DNA from: Microcebus murinus
Lineage: Eukaryota > Chordata > Mammalia > Primates > Cheirogaleidae
DNA: 64,000 nt
Assembly (NCBI RefSeq): GCF_040939455.1
Contig: NC_134129.1
Coordinates: forward strand, 17,308,001 to 17,372,000
Direction: 5' to 3'
Part shown: positions 51,891 to 64,000 of the stretch, piece by piece
Numbering within the stretch: position 1 is the first letter of the stretch
How the letters are laid out: every line of letters begins with the position of its first letter
Notes under the pieces: model-generated
Database searches by the model: none
What the model saw: only the letters and a program-made list of their open reading frames with translations
Told to the model about the DNA's origin: nothing
Translations under genes and position numbers: made by a program

Positions 51891-52877
51891 CATTTTTTTT
51901 TTTTTACTTTAAATACTTTACATCTTGGGAAAAAAAACTAATAATCATGACTTGTGCAGCACACCCATCCATTGCGATTTCGACTGTAAGATCTTTAGGG
52001 GAGTGATGTGCTGTATTGAGAACAGAAGACCCTGTGCGTTAAAGCAATCCCATTATTGTCACAGAGTCATCTCTTTTGAATAAGTTGCATGCCGCAGAGG
52101 AAACTTTGCCCCGAGCTGAGCAGTTTCAGCGGCTGGTGGAGGCCCCTCGGCTTGTGCTCATCACATCATCTTGTCATTCCGTTATCCCTTGCGATGGTCT
52201 CCGTTGGGCAGGTAGATGCCGGGCTCAGCATCGTCACAGGCAGGCTGAGAAATCACCGCCTGCGTGTGTAGAGGGGTGGGGAGAAGATTTACTACCAAAA
52301 CCACCTAGAGGAAACTGCTACCGGAGGGGGTTAAATAGCACTGATTTTTTTTTTTTTTTTTTTAAATCTGGTCAGTTATTAAAGGAAGAGGTTTAAAGAT
52401 CTGATGCCGGGCTGGATCCTCATTTATTTATTTTTTAAGAAATGCCTGAGGCCCTCCCCAGGGTGGGAAAGTTGGTGTCCAAGGGCAGAGAGAGCTTCTG
52501 CCCGTGGTCTGCTTCCCAGCAGCGCCGATCAGACCAAAAGCGGCTCCTCCCAACCGCTACCGGGAACGTAAATGTAAACACAGGAGATGATTTTGGCCAT
52601 GTGCATGTCTCCGTGAAGGGAGGTGAAGGTGTCCTTGTGGCCACTCATAATAAACTTGGGAGCTTTGATTCACCGGGGCGGCTCATCTGCACTCGGCGGC
52701 GTGTGCCCACTACAGCCGTGCGTCACCGCGAGCCTGCATGCTAATGAAGCCAGGGCAGCCGGGGCCAGCACTCTGCCGCCTGGGAGAAGAGAAGGGACAG
52801 TGGCTTGGGGAGACAGAGCAACGAAGCCGTTCGTGCTGCTGCTGCTGCTGCTGCTGCTGCAGCCGGTTTAGACAAAT
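51891..52877 (+). promoter_or_regulatory. Candidate promoter and 5' UTR, CpG-enriched
   Basis: From about 52085 to 52870 CpG density rises clearly over the surrounding intron-like DNA (for example GGGGCGGCTCATCTGCACTC and GCGTCACCGCGAGCCTGC near 52675-52735). The block lacks Alus and leads into an ATG exon. A T17 tract lies at 52346-52362. No TATA box at a clear position. The transcription start cannot be fixed from sequence. Confidence 0.4.
52834..52860 (+). repeat. (TGC)9 / CTG trinucleotide repeat
   Basis: 27 uninterrupted bases of TGC, 18 nt upstream of the candidate start codon and therefore in the predicted 5' UTR. An in-frame TAG at 52869 separates it from the coding frame. Confidence 0.9.
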
Positions 52878-52950
52878 ATGTTGAGTCTACAGGATTCTGT
52901 GTTTTTTGAAATTAGCATAAAGTCCTTGTTAAAGTCCTGGAGCAGCAGCT
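52878..52950 (+). CDS. Candidate first coding exon (unidentified gene)
   Basis: ATG at 52878 (A at -3) preceded by in-frame TAG at 52869. 24 codons plus one base run to a consensus donor, AGCT|GTAAGT, at 52951. The peptide begins MLSLQDSVFFEISIKSLLKS and ends in a serine run. The CpG-rich upstream block, strong donor and repeat-free position all favour a genuine alternative first exon. The phase (1) is the same as in the 30324-30519 exon. I do not name the gene. Confidence 0.5.
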
Positions 52951-53580
52951 GTAAGTATCCGTATCCCCTGAACGCAAGAGACGCCGAAGGGGTTATTACC
53001 ACTGCCATTCCCTGCATGCTCATTCTTTAGACCAGTCGGAGTGGAATGAATAAAAGCTGGTAGGAAATAGCATGGAGACTGTCGTCCTGAAGGGTGATCA
53101 GTGAGGTGCATGGAAAATCTAGACGTGGCACGTGTTATGGCATCCGCTAGTTAAATTTTCCTTGGACGGAAATTCACCGGCCTTGGTTTTCTTGGGGCTC
53201 CGTGTTACGCAGGCAGAGTTTCTCATCCCTGTTCGTAGATGCAGGAGAGAGGAGATGGAACACAGCTCCCAGCTCCGCAGGGCTGTCAGATCTCAGTACT
53301 ATTCCACAGTTGGGTTGGCGCAAAAACCTTAGTTTTGAAGCCACATAAGCTGTCTTAACGCAGCTGACGATTTAATACACTGATGACTTGGCCCCCGTCC
53401 TTGAAGTTATAATGAGTGATTTTCATATATAGTAAGTGTTCTTGAACATTCAGGATGACAGACTTAATTTCAGAATAAAGTGAAGTCAATAAAACTGATG
53501 CCATTGAGCTATTATTCTGCCCACAACCCCCCCCTTCCTGATATATGGATTTGCCTGAAATATTGATTTTTTTTTTCATT

Positions 53581-53722
53581 ATATCAATGGTACTATGTCT
53601 CTCAAGATCTTAAACTACTTAGCATAGTCTATTTACTATTTCTTTTCTTTTATATCAATGGTGCTGTTTCTCTCAAGATCTTAAACTACTTACCATAGTC
53701 TATTTACTATTTCTTTTCTTTT
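53581..53722 (+). repeat. 71-bp tandem duplication (two copies)
   Basis: Copies 53581-53651 and 53652-53722 both start ATATCAATGG and end in CTTTTCTTTT. By eye they differ at about four positions (for example AGCATAG versus ACCATAG). Confidence 0.92.
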
Positions 53723-53869
53723 CTTTTTTCTTTCTGTCTTTTTTTTTTTTTTAATATTTCTTTCTTTATTTTTTCCTGCTGACTAGGCTGAGAAACTTTT
53801 TTTTTTTTTTTTTTTGCCAAAATTATCATCCTAAGGTGGCATTCGGCTAAGGAATGAAGCGAACACGGG

Positions 53870-53975
53870 CTCTGTTATTATTTTTGTTTTGCCCAAAGGA
53901 AATTGAAGTATAGCAAAATCGTGACTTCTCCAAGGTCAGATGGTGACAAAGGGCTGGACGTGGAACCCAGTTGTT
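53870..53975 (+). mobile_element. MIR SINE remnant
   Basis: 'gacttctccaaggtcagatggtgac' followed by 'tggacgtggaacccag' is typical of MIR core and 3' region. Confidence 0.5.
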
Positions 53976-54737
53976 CCTGCCACCAACTGTGCTGCTTTTG
54001 CCTGAGCAAACGCATGAATAAAATATGAGAGGTTAAATTTAAATCTTTTCCCCTTTTTAACTCTTTACCCACATATTTGTTTGGTTTTGTTTTCTGAGCA
54101 AATGATAGAAAAAGAGGAAATACTGACATGAGGAAAAGCCCTCTTAAGATGAAGCTTTATTGAATGTAACAGCCCGAGGACATTTGCACATGGCCAAATA
54201 TACTGCATTTATGATGGCTGTGTTTCTCTTTATTTTTGATCTGTAAGTAATTCTCCCATATGGAGATAGAGTTGTGCCAGATTGCAGAAAATTATCTTAG
54301 TTCTAGGAAAGTTTCTAAGTGAATATACATAGTTAAAATATTGGGAGAGTGATAATTACTGACTAATTTAAAGTTAAATGCTTTTACTAGTTAAAAAGGG
54401 AGACAGTCACAGAGAATACATTTTTTTTTTTGCTAAAATATAGTTTCTAATCTTTTTCTCTCCCTTTTCCCCTCTCTCTCCTTTCCCTATCCTCGCCATG
54501 CACTTTTTAAAAAATAGAAGACAGTTTTATCGTGAAGATACAGCTATAATGAAGACATGCTTATAGGAGGACACTGTATTACATCATAGCAGCTTGTCTT
54601 ATGAAAACTTAGTTTCTTTAGGCGAATCTATGGAACGATGTGGTTATCTTGTTTTGTGACTACTTAAATATTTCTACATGTCAATGCCTCAACCCTGTAA
54701 CCAGCCACAGCCAAATCTCATTTAATCATGTTTCCTG

Positions 54738-55061
54738 GGCAGGGCGCGGTGGCTCACGCCTGTAATCCTAGCACTCTGGGAGGCCGAGGCGGGAGGATCG
54801 CTCAAAGCCAGGAGTTCGAAACCAGCCTGAGCAAGAGCGAGACCCTGCATCTACTAAAAATAGAAAGAAATTAATTGGCCAACTAAAAATATATAGAAAA
54901 AATGAGCCGGGCATGGTGGCGCATGCCTGTAGTCCCAGCCACTCGGGAGGCTGAGGCAGGAGGATTGCTTGAGCCCAGGAGTTGGAGGTTGCTGTGAGCT
55001 AGGCTGACACTATGGCACTCTAGCCCAGGCAACAGAGTGAGACCCTGTCTCCAAAAAAAAA
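54738..55061 (+). mobile_element. Lemur Alu, full length
   Basis: Plus-oriented. Perfect duplication AATCATGTTTCCTG at 54724-54737 and 55062-55075. Confidence 0.93.
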
Positions 55062-55075
55062 AATCATGTTTCCTG

Positions 55076-55758
55076 AATCCAAGAGTGAAGCCAAACCAGA
55101 TGTTTGTACAGCTTTTTTTTTTTTTTAGCAGTATAATATTTTTAGTGGTATAATGATTCAGTCTGCGGGTAGCCTATTTATTTTCCCTGGGCATTCATAG
55201 TATATATATCTCTTGAAGGTGTTTTTACAATTGTAAAGCAATAGGTTACTACCAAAATGAAATTGCTAGTCTCAGTGTTCAATAAGCTCCTAACCATGTC
55301 TGCCATAGCCTTGGATAGGGGGAGAAATTGTTATTTTCCAGCAACTGTGGATATCTTTTTAATCTTCAATTATCTCTATTGTTTTGGGGGGGGGATTAAA
55401 AATATTAAGACCCTAGGAAAAGGACAATAGTTGGCTGTCTCTTTCTGGAGAGGTTTTCTAACACCAACACTTCTGAGTCAACCAGTGTTTATTGAGCATC
55501 TACTATGCTGCGGCAGCTAGAAAGAAAAAAGAATGGGATGTGATCTTTGCTCCCGTGGAGCTTGTAGAGAGAAGGTATACGTGCCAAGTCACAGTAATGA
55601 GGTCAAATGAGAGATGTCGTTATGTGTTCCGACTTCCCAAATGACTGTCACACATGAAGACAGCCCGCGCTTTCTCACAAAGTTTCGGTAGTTGCTGTTG
55701 TACGTTTTCCAAGTCAATGTATATATGAATAATAAAAATAAGGTTATTTTTAAATGAC
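55076..55758. other. Unique intron-like sequence
   Basis: No repeat or exon recognised; a G9 run lies near 55385. Confidence 0.45.
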
Positions 55759-56225
<467 letters not shown>

Positions 56226-56875
56226 CCAGTGCGTTCTTCATTTTTCATTCTTGCTTGGGTTAGCCAGATAGTCAACACTTCATTTGTTCTTCACTTCAAA
56301 TATTACTGCATAGTTACACCCTTCGGTCTGTCTTTCTCTGCTCCTGGATCAATGGTCTTGTTCTTCCTTGTGTATTTAATGCTTATTTAGGCTGTGGTAA
56401 ACGTGCAGGTGACTGAGATGCCAGGTGAGAGATGCAGTTGTTGGAATGAATTCACAATAGGCAAGAAGGCAGGAGCATAAATAGATGGCCCCTCTTACAA
56501 TTTGATCGTTCATATTATACTAGTGATCTCTCTTGGGAACCATTCCTGAAGTAGGAATGAATAAAATAATTTCTTAGTGATTTTTTTTTTTTAAAGAAAT
56601 AACATTTCCTTAAATTCCATTTGATTAAATTGCTTGGGAAGAAAAGGGAAAAACTTAATGTATTAATGGCCTTTATAAAAAAGAAAATAATTTTTCTATT
56701 AAATAAGTTATGTGTGTCATAGTTGCCCTTACCCTCCCAAAGGAAAAATAAAATAAAATCTATGGGTTTTGTCACTGAGTGTGACTTAAGAGCAGTGTGT
56801 ATTATGGTTCTTTATCATTAATTATAATAATGTTTCTTATTTATATGATGCATTTGCATGATTTGTATTAATGTT
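56226..56875. other. Unique AT-rich intron-like sequence
   Basis: No exon or repeat recognised. Confidence 0.5.
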
Positions 56876-57218
56876 TTTTTGTTTTTTGATTTTTGGTTTT
56901 TTTTTTGAGACTGAGTCTCACTGTGTTGCCCAGGCTAGAGTGCCGTGGCGTCAGCCTAGCTCACAGCAACCTCAGACTCCTGGGCTCAAGGGATCCTCCT
57001 GCCTCAGCCTCCCCAGTAGCTGGGACTATAGGCATGCGCCACCATGTCTGGCTAATTTTTTCTATTTATAGTTGTTTGGCTAATTTATTTCTATTTTTAT
57101 AGTAGAGACAGGGTCTCACTCTTGCTCAGGCTGGTCTCGAACTCCTGACCTTCAGCGATCCTCCCGCCTTGGCCTCCCAGATTGCTAGGATTACAGGCGT
57201 GAGCCACTGCGCCCGGCC
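56876..57218 (-). mobile_element. Lemur Alu with interrupted T tail
   Basis: Tail TTTTTGTTTTTTGATTTTTGG. Perfect duplication TTGTATTAATGTT at 56863-56875 and 57219-57231. Confidence 0.92.
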
Positions 57219-57231
57219 TTGTATTAATGTT

Positions 57232-58119
57232 AAATGTTACTTTTTATGTTCATCACTAGAGGCCCGCTGGTTTCGGAGCCTGCTTAGCTGGCAGAATGTG
57301 GATGCCATGCTGCTGAAGTTTGATTATAGTTGAGCTTATTTCTTTCAGTTACAACAATGAAGTGACATTCATATGGCCTAAATTCCGGATTTTGTCTCCT
57401 TGCCAACAGTTTTAGGCATTACTTCTTTTAAAACCTGAATCAGGAACTTTCTGTTAAACCAGCTGTGTAGTGAGGATGTTATCATTTAAAAGATTGGCTT
57501 AGTTCCCTGAAATCGATAAGACAAAAAGCAAGAGTCGGCACTGAGATCTGTTCCATTATATGTTTGTAATGTTACAGTCACAGATGCATTTACTATCCGT
57601 CTAATACCTCTTGTAATCATATTCATTTATAAAATTTATTTTGCATATGTATTTTTATGACAGCTGATATTTCAGTGAATTCAGTTTTTATCACAGATAT
57701 AAAAATAGATAGATTGACCTGTATTAACCACCAGTGTGTAAGTTAAAATCTGAATAAGACATGACATATTAAGAAAATATATTTGCAATAGATTACTTGG
57801 ATTGTTAGACAATCAGAAGTTCATAAATAGTTTTTCATACTCAGAGATGCTTTTCTTGGATTGCAAAAATAATTAAAAACCTATCCCTTAAAAAGCACAT
57901 TATGCATTTGTTTAAATTTCAGTTAAGGCCTGTGTGTTAGTTGATTGAAATAATGCTTACCATTTATCGAAGTTCTTAAGGGTCTGGGATTGTGGTAAGT
58001 ACTTACCACATGTGCACATGCGTGTAGCTGTGTGTACAGGCACATTACATGCATAAAACATTCATCAAATCTCATATCATGAAAATTTGGTGAGGAAAAT
58101 TATTGCTGTTTTTTTAAAA
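57232..58119. other. Unique AT-rich intron-like sequence
   Basis: About 57945-58015 may hold a MIR trace ('taatgcttaccatttatcg'). Nothing else recognised. Confidence 0.4.
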
Positions 58120-58262
58120 CGACTTTATCGTGGTATCCACTTAATACAAAGTTTTCAATTTGATAGTTTTTAGTGTCTTTCAGAGTTGTACAACTATCAC
58201 TATTTTCTAATTGCAGAACATTTTGATCACTCCCAAAAAGAAACCTCATACTCATAAATCCA
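58120..58262 (-). mobile_element. Ancient L1M-type fragment
   Basis: Plus strand 'ttcagagttgtacaactatcac', 'attgcagaacattttgatcactcc' and 'aagaaacctcatactc' repeat the L1M region also seen at 7405-7600. Confidence 0.65.
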
Positions 58263-58266
58263 TTTT

Positions 58267-58622
58267 ATTTATTTATTTATTTGTTTGTTTATTTGTTTAT
58301 TTATTTATTTTTGAGACAGAGTCTCACTCTGTTGTCCAGGCTAGAGTGAGTGCCGTGGCGTCAGCCTAGCTCACAGCAACCTCCAACTCCTGTGCTCAAG
58401 CGATCCTCCTGCCTCAGCCTCCCCAGTAGCTGGGACTACAGGCATGCGCCACCATGCCCGGCTAATTTTTTATATATATATATAGAATATATATATATAT
58501 ATTAGTTGGCCAATTAATTTCTTTCTATTTAGAGTAGAGACGGGGTCTCGCTCTTGCTCAGGCTGGTTTCGAACTCCTGACCTTGAGTGATCCTCCCGCC
58601 TCAGCCTCCCCGAGTGCTGGGA
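58267..58622 (-). mobile_element. Lemur Alu with expanded TA linker, 5'-truncated
   Basis: (TTTA/TTTG)n tail. The linker has a duplicated TATATATA block (about 58469-58502). The 5' end stops at 'cgagtgctggga' without the GGCC start. Confidence 0.88.
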
Positions 58623-59458
58623 GAATAAAGATACATAGTTTAATCATGAGATTCAAAATCAGAAAAGTCTAGCATGGGTGGTCACAGTATTCACAGGCGA
58701 CTGAGCGTGCCAATAGGGCAGTGGAACGTCTGTGTTGAGTTTCAAACCTCTGCTTCGTTAGCCTTGATGTCATGACCGTTGTCTGTCTGTCCACCTGCTA
58801 TTGTAGCAGTGCCCAGACTCAGCCTTACATCGGGTGGGGCCTGTCCTATGCTAAGATGGGGGCTCAGGACAGCCCCAGTTCACGAGTCCAGGTGATCCGG
58901 CACCTGCCCAACCTCACCACAAATTTTGATCTTCGTCCTTCTAGTGCCTGGACTACGCGTCCTTGTGTCACAGCCTCGGGCTCTAATTGTTGGTGTGTGT
59001 TCCTTCCTGAGCCTTGCCTTGTCATGCTCTTTGACATTCTATTTCCTCCAAATAGGGGCCTCTGTTTTTGAAGAGAATGATGGTTTTTTTTAATAAAAAC
59101 CAACCAAATAAAAAAAAAAATTCCTTGAAGAGAGTGAGGTTGTACTGACATACCTTTTTGTGGATTAAACTCACCTTCCTAGCTATAGGTCCACAGTTTC
59201 CTGTTTTTTTTTGTGTTTTTTTTTTTTAAGACTAGTCAAGTGCAGTAGTGAGGAGGGGGGAAAGTAGTAGAACAAGGAGTTCAATCTGTAACTGACTGTG
59301 AACAATCACGTGAGATAACTCACTACCTTCGGACCAGCCTCCTGTTCTTAGACTTTGCATCATGCACCTGTTTGCTAGGATAAGATCTGTTCTTGGCTGG
59401 ACCTCGCTGGTGCTTTTTACCTGGTACCATATGGTCTAGATACCATCTTCTGCCTCTC
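58623..59458. other. Unique intron-like sequence
   Basis: An open frame at 58772-59071 (99 codons, cysteine-rich) has no splice borders or recognised motif. T-rich patch at 59205-59230. Confidence 0.4.
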
Positions 59459-59589
59459 TTACTAGATTTCTTACAACTTCCAACAATGTCGATATTCAGC
59501 TGTTAGCGTCTTTCCGTCTGTCCTGGTATTTACACCCAGCACCTCTTTGTGATCCCCTTTGTGTACTGATTGCTTAATATATATATTTT

Positions 59590-59907
59590 ATTTTTTGAGA
59601 CCATCTCACTCTGTTGCCCGGCCTAAAGTGCCGTGGCGTCAGCCTCGCTCACAGCAGCCTCAAACTCCTGGGCTCAAGCGATCCTCCTGCCTCAGCCTCC
59701 GGAGTAGCTGGGACTGCAGGCATGCGCCACCATGCCTGGCTGATTTTTTCTATATATATTAGTTGGCCAATTAATTCCTTTCTATTTTTAGTAGAGACGG
59801 GGTCTCGCTCTTGCTCAGGCTGGTTTTGAACTCCTGACCTTGAGCGATCCTCCCGCCTCGGCCTCCCAGAGTGCTAGGATGACAGGCGTGAGCCACCACG
59901 CCCGGCC
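59590..59907 (-). mobile_element. Lemur Alu (duplication copy 1)
   Basis: Full-length Alu lacking a long T tail; its right-arm start reads GAGACCATCTCACTC. Confidence 0.9.
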
Positions 59908-60039
59908 TGTTACTAGATTTCTTAAAACCTCTAACAATGTCGATATTCAGTTGTTACACATCTTTCCGTCTGTCCTGGTATTTACATCTAGCGGCAATTT
60001 TGATCCCCTTTGTGTACTGATTGCTTAATATATGTATTT

Positions 60040-60359
<320 letters not shown>

Positions 60360-60756
60360 TCATTGCTTCATATTTTAAACATGACACCTGAGAGGTACCC
60401 TGCCTGTTGCAGGCATTGCCGGGTCCCAGATTACTGGGTTCTGGCCTGTTCTACTACAGGCCCGAACGCTTGGGCTTCTTTTCTGGAAGTAACTATTAAA
60501 ATGTTTGCTGTCTCCTTACTGCACTGATAAGAGTTTCAACACAAGTTTGCTGACCTTGTACGGGATGCAGTAAGCCACGCTGTCTTGGTTCTTCTTCCTC
60601 CTAGTCTCTAGCTGTGTGTTGCTGCAGGACATCACCTGTTTGGTGGAATTCCTGAGTTTTATTTTAGATCCAGTAGCTGGTTTGTATTAAGCATGCTATT
60701 TCCCAATTTATTAAATTTTGCTCAAATCAGTAAAGTTTTGGGGTGGTCTTTTTGTT
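60360..60756. other. Unique intron-like sequence
   Basis: No repeat or exon recognised. Confidence 0.5.
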
Positions 60757-61617
<861 letters not shown>

Positions 61618-61889
61618 ACTTTTTTTTTTTGAGACAGAGGCTTTTTTGCCAAAGCTAGAATAAGTGCCGTGGCGTCAGCCTAGCTCACAGCAACCTCCAA
61701 CTCCTGGGCTCAAGCGATCCTCCTGCCTCAGCCTCCCGAGTAGGTGGGACTACAGGCATGCGCCACCATGCCCGGATCATTTTTTGTATATATTTTTAGT
61801 TGGTCAATTAATTTCTTTTCTATTTTTAGTAGAGATGGGATCTCACTCTTGCTCAGGCTGGTTTTGAACTCCTGACCTTGAGCCATCGT
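61618..61889 (-). mobile_element. Lemur Alu truncated in the left arm
   Basis: Right arm, linker and part of the left arm; stops at 'ccttgagccatcgtcc' next to a GA microsatellite. Confidence 0.87.
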
Positions 61890-61891
61890 CC

Positions 61892-61902
61892 TTGGAGAGA
61901 GG

Positions 61903-61935
<33 letters not shown>

Positions 61936-61937
61936 GT
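61892..61937 (+). repeat. (GA)n microsatellite
   Basis: GA-rich tract with one GGGA and one CAGA interruption directly abutting the truncated Alu. Confidence 0.92.
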
Positions 61938-61997
61938 GTCAAGTTCTTTTTAACTACCAGCTCACAGCAGGAAAGAATGGAGCAAGAACTCATTCAA

Positions 61998-62320
61998 GGC
62001 TGAGCGTGGTGGCTCACGCCTATAATCCTAGCACTCTGGGAGGCCGAGGCAGGAGGATCGCTTGAGGTCAGGAGTTCAAGACCAGCCTCAGCAAGAGCGA
62101 GATCCCGTCTCTACTAAAAAAAAAAAGAAAGAAATTAATTGGTCAACTAAAACTATACAGAAAAAAAAAATTAGCTGGGCATGGTGGTGCATGCCTGTAG
62201 TCCCAGCTTACTTGGAGGCTGAGGCTGGAGGATCACTTGAGCCCAGGAGTTGGAGGTTGCTGTGAGCTAGGCTGATGCCACGGCACTCTAGCCTGGGCAA
62301 CAGAGTGAGACTCTGTCTCA

Positions 62321-62351
<31 letters not shown>

Positions 62352-62362
62352 CAAAACAAAAA
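61998..62362 (+). mobile_element. Lemur Alu with (AAAAC)n tail
   Basis: Plus-oriented, complete, tail of about seven AAAAC units (62325-62362). Duplication CTCATTCAA flanks it. Confidence 0.92.
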
Positions 62363-63054
62363 CCTCATTCAACACCCAGGAAGGACAGGCCCAAGTCATT
62401 CATGGCACCTCCCATTAGCCCCCGCTTCCAACATTGGGGATCAGATTTGCATATGAGGTTTAGAGGCTCAAGTACCCAAATTAGAGCAGCTGCCATGTGA
62501 AGTTATTTCATCTGCTAAAAGGGAGGGAGAAGGGTGAAGGAAGATTTTTCAGGAATCTACATAGAATATGATTTGGTTCTGAACTTAAAATTTAGCCAGG
62601 CAGAAAAAAACGATTACTTTAGTCGTGATGGGGTTTGATGACTAGACTAGATATGGAATAGAAGGTGCAGGGAGGAATTAATGCCAATTCTAAAACTTAC
62701 TTGTTGAAATCTCACCCTATTAAATCACAGAGAATGAGAAATCAGAGAATTGACAAGGCACTAAGACAATGAGGTCTGAGGCCTGGGAAGTGAAGGAATT
62801 GAAACCCTGAGAGAGAGAACAATTCATCAGGATTTCTAATACGAACTGGGAGAATCATATTTGAATTTTTAAAACTAGAATTTTGAACAGTTTCATCGAT
62901 TCTTCACTTTGCTAACGCCCTAACATGCATTTATTTAAATTTCTCTGAACTGCTTGATGGATATTATTTGTTGTATTATATAAAGATTGTTTCTTCACTT
63001 ATTATAGTGCTTTTGAAAATTTTCAGTGATCTAAGTTAATTTTAAATAAAATAG
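62363..63054. other. Unique intron-like sequence
   Basis: No repeat or exon recognised. Confidence 0.5.
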
Positions 63055-63388
<334 letters not shown>

Positions 63389-63908
63389 AATGCATTGGGG
63401 CAGGTATCCCACTTTAGAAGGATAGCGAAGTTCACAACCCTGGCTGCACATTAAGTAGAATGACCTTGGGGAGCTTTCAAAAACATGCAGGGGCCTGTGC
63501 TGTACTCCAGCGACGTTGATTCTGATTTAAGGTGTGGCCAGGGACGGCTGGCAAAATTCAGGATCCAGTGGGAAAGCTTGGCTTTGTCAGAATGCTGAGA
63601 GTGGATGTGAAATCTTTTTCAGGGCGTGAAGTCATAATAAATGGTGTGATGATCAAGTTTTGATAAATTTGCCAATTTACTAATCCACAGTGAGAAGTTC
63701 GCCAAGTGGACGTTAATGCTAGAGCTGGCAGACCGTCCTTTGCTCTCTTTGTGGCATAAGCTTGTCCAAAACTAATTTATCATCAGAAGGTTGCACAGAG
63801 AGGCTCAAGATCAAAGAAATTTATGCCCTGCTCTAGGGGCAAGAATACTTACTCTTTTGTTCAGAACACCTTCTGCAGTGGGGTGTACTTAGGTGGGCAT
63901 TTATATTT
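63389..63908. other. Unique intron-like sequence
   Basis: 63420-63560 ('acaaccctggctgcaca', 'tgctgtactccagcgacgttgattctgatttaaggtgtggcc') resembles a common old DNA-transposon-type (MER5-like) end, but is too decayed to call. No exon. Confidence 0.4.
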
Positions 63909-64000
63909 CTTTCTTTCTTTTTTTTTTAGTTGGTCAATTAATTTCTTTCTGTTTTTAGTAGAGACAGGGTCTCGCTCTTGCTCAGGCTGGTCTCGAACTC
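63909..64000 (-). mobile_element. Alu left-arm fragment running off the window
   Basis: T tail followed directly by linker and left arm (TTAGTTGGTCAATTAATTTC, then 'gctcaggctggtctcgaactc'), with no right arm: a left-arm-only or 3'-truncated Alu cut by the window end. Confidence 0.85.

Larger units (their letters stand above)
52951..54737. other. Intron-like sequence after the donor
   Basis: Contains the 71-bp tandem duplication, pyrimidine-rich low complexity at 53690-53815, a MIR-like segment, and 'gttgggttggcgcaaaaacc' near 53310, which loosely resembles a mariner-type terminal sequence. No exon seen. Confidence 0.45.

Noticed and set aside
52623..52871. Open frame encoding a leucine run over the CTG repeat
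   Set aside because: It begins without an ATG, ends at the TAG before the candidate start codon and is better explained as 5' UTR.
53305..53345. GTTGGGTTGGCGCAAAAACC resembling a mariner terminal repeat
   Set aside because: Only one end is visible and no TA-flanked second inverted repeat was found.

Overview
This window is mammalian nuclear DNA, almost certainly from a Malagasy lemur (strepsirrhine primate). The diagnosis rests on the Alu elements. Nearly every full-length copy carries, between its two arms, the A-rich linker that reads on the minus strand as GGCCAATTAATTTCTTTCT. It also has the right-arm wording GCCGTGGCGTCAGCCTAGC, a lemur-type Alu rather than the human AluJ/S/Y pattern. 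The window has no bacterial-style operons, rRNA or tRNA genes, CRISPR arrays or plasmid functions. Most open reading frames above 60 codons are Alu or L1 translations.

Layout. 1-21 kb is a dense Alu cluster, nearly all in minus orientation, with two L1 3' ends and several older L1M remnants. It holds two good candidate coding exons on the plus strand (8106-8280 and 16655-16842) whose splice phases fit each other. 21-31 kb is AT-rich and Alu-poor. It contains a possible 5' exon (27471-27603), a 3' L1 end and a possible first coding exon with a good ATG context (30324-30519). 31-44 kb is again Alu-rich, with a minus-strand L1 ORF2 C-terminal fragment fused to an Alu. 44.5-47.5 kb is a long run of old L1-type sequence. 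47.5-52 kb is mixed intron-like DNA. 52.1-52.95 kb is the most CpG-rich stretch and ends in a candidate promoter plus first coding exon (ATG at 52878) preceded by nine TGC (CTG) units. 53-64 kb is intron-like, with a 71-bp and a 451-bp tandem duplication and more Alus.

Gene model (inference). The plus strand appears transcribed throughout. The left part would carry internal exons of one gene. The middle and right part would carry alternative 5' exons of a second gene: the ATG exons at 30324 and 52878 both end one base into a codon, so they could splice to the same downstream acceptor beyond the window. I could not name either gene from sequence alone and give no symbols.

The notable material is structural: several three-armed (left-left-right) Alus, an 81-nt 3'-truncated Alu with a perfect target-site duplication, a distinctive young Alu sublineage, a small hAT-like non-autonomous transposon, a perfect 54-bp direct duplication 1.6 kb apart, and strong orientation bias of Alus. 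I see no evidence for a new multi-gene biological system.
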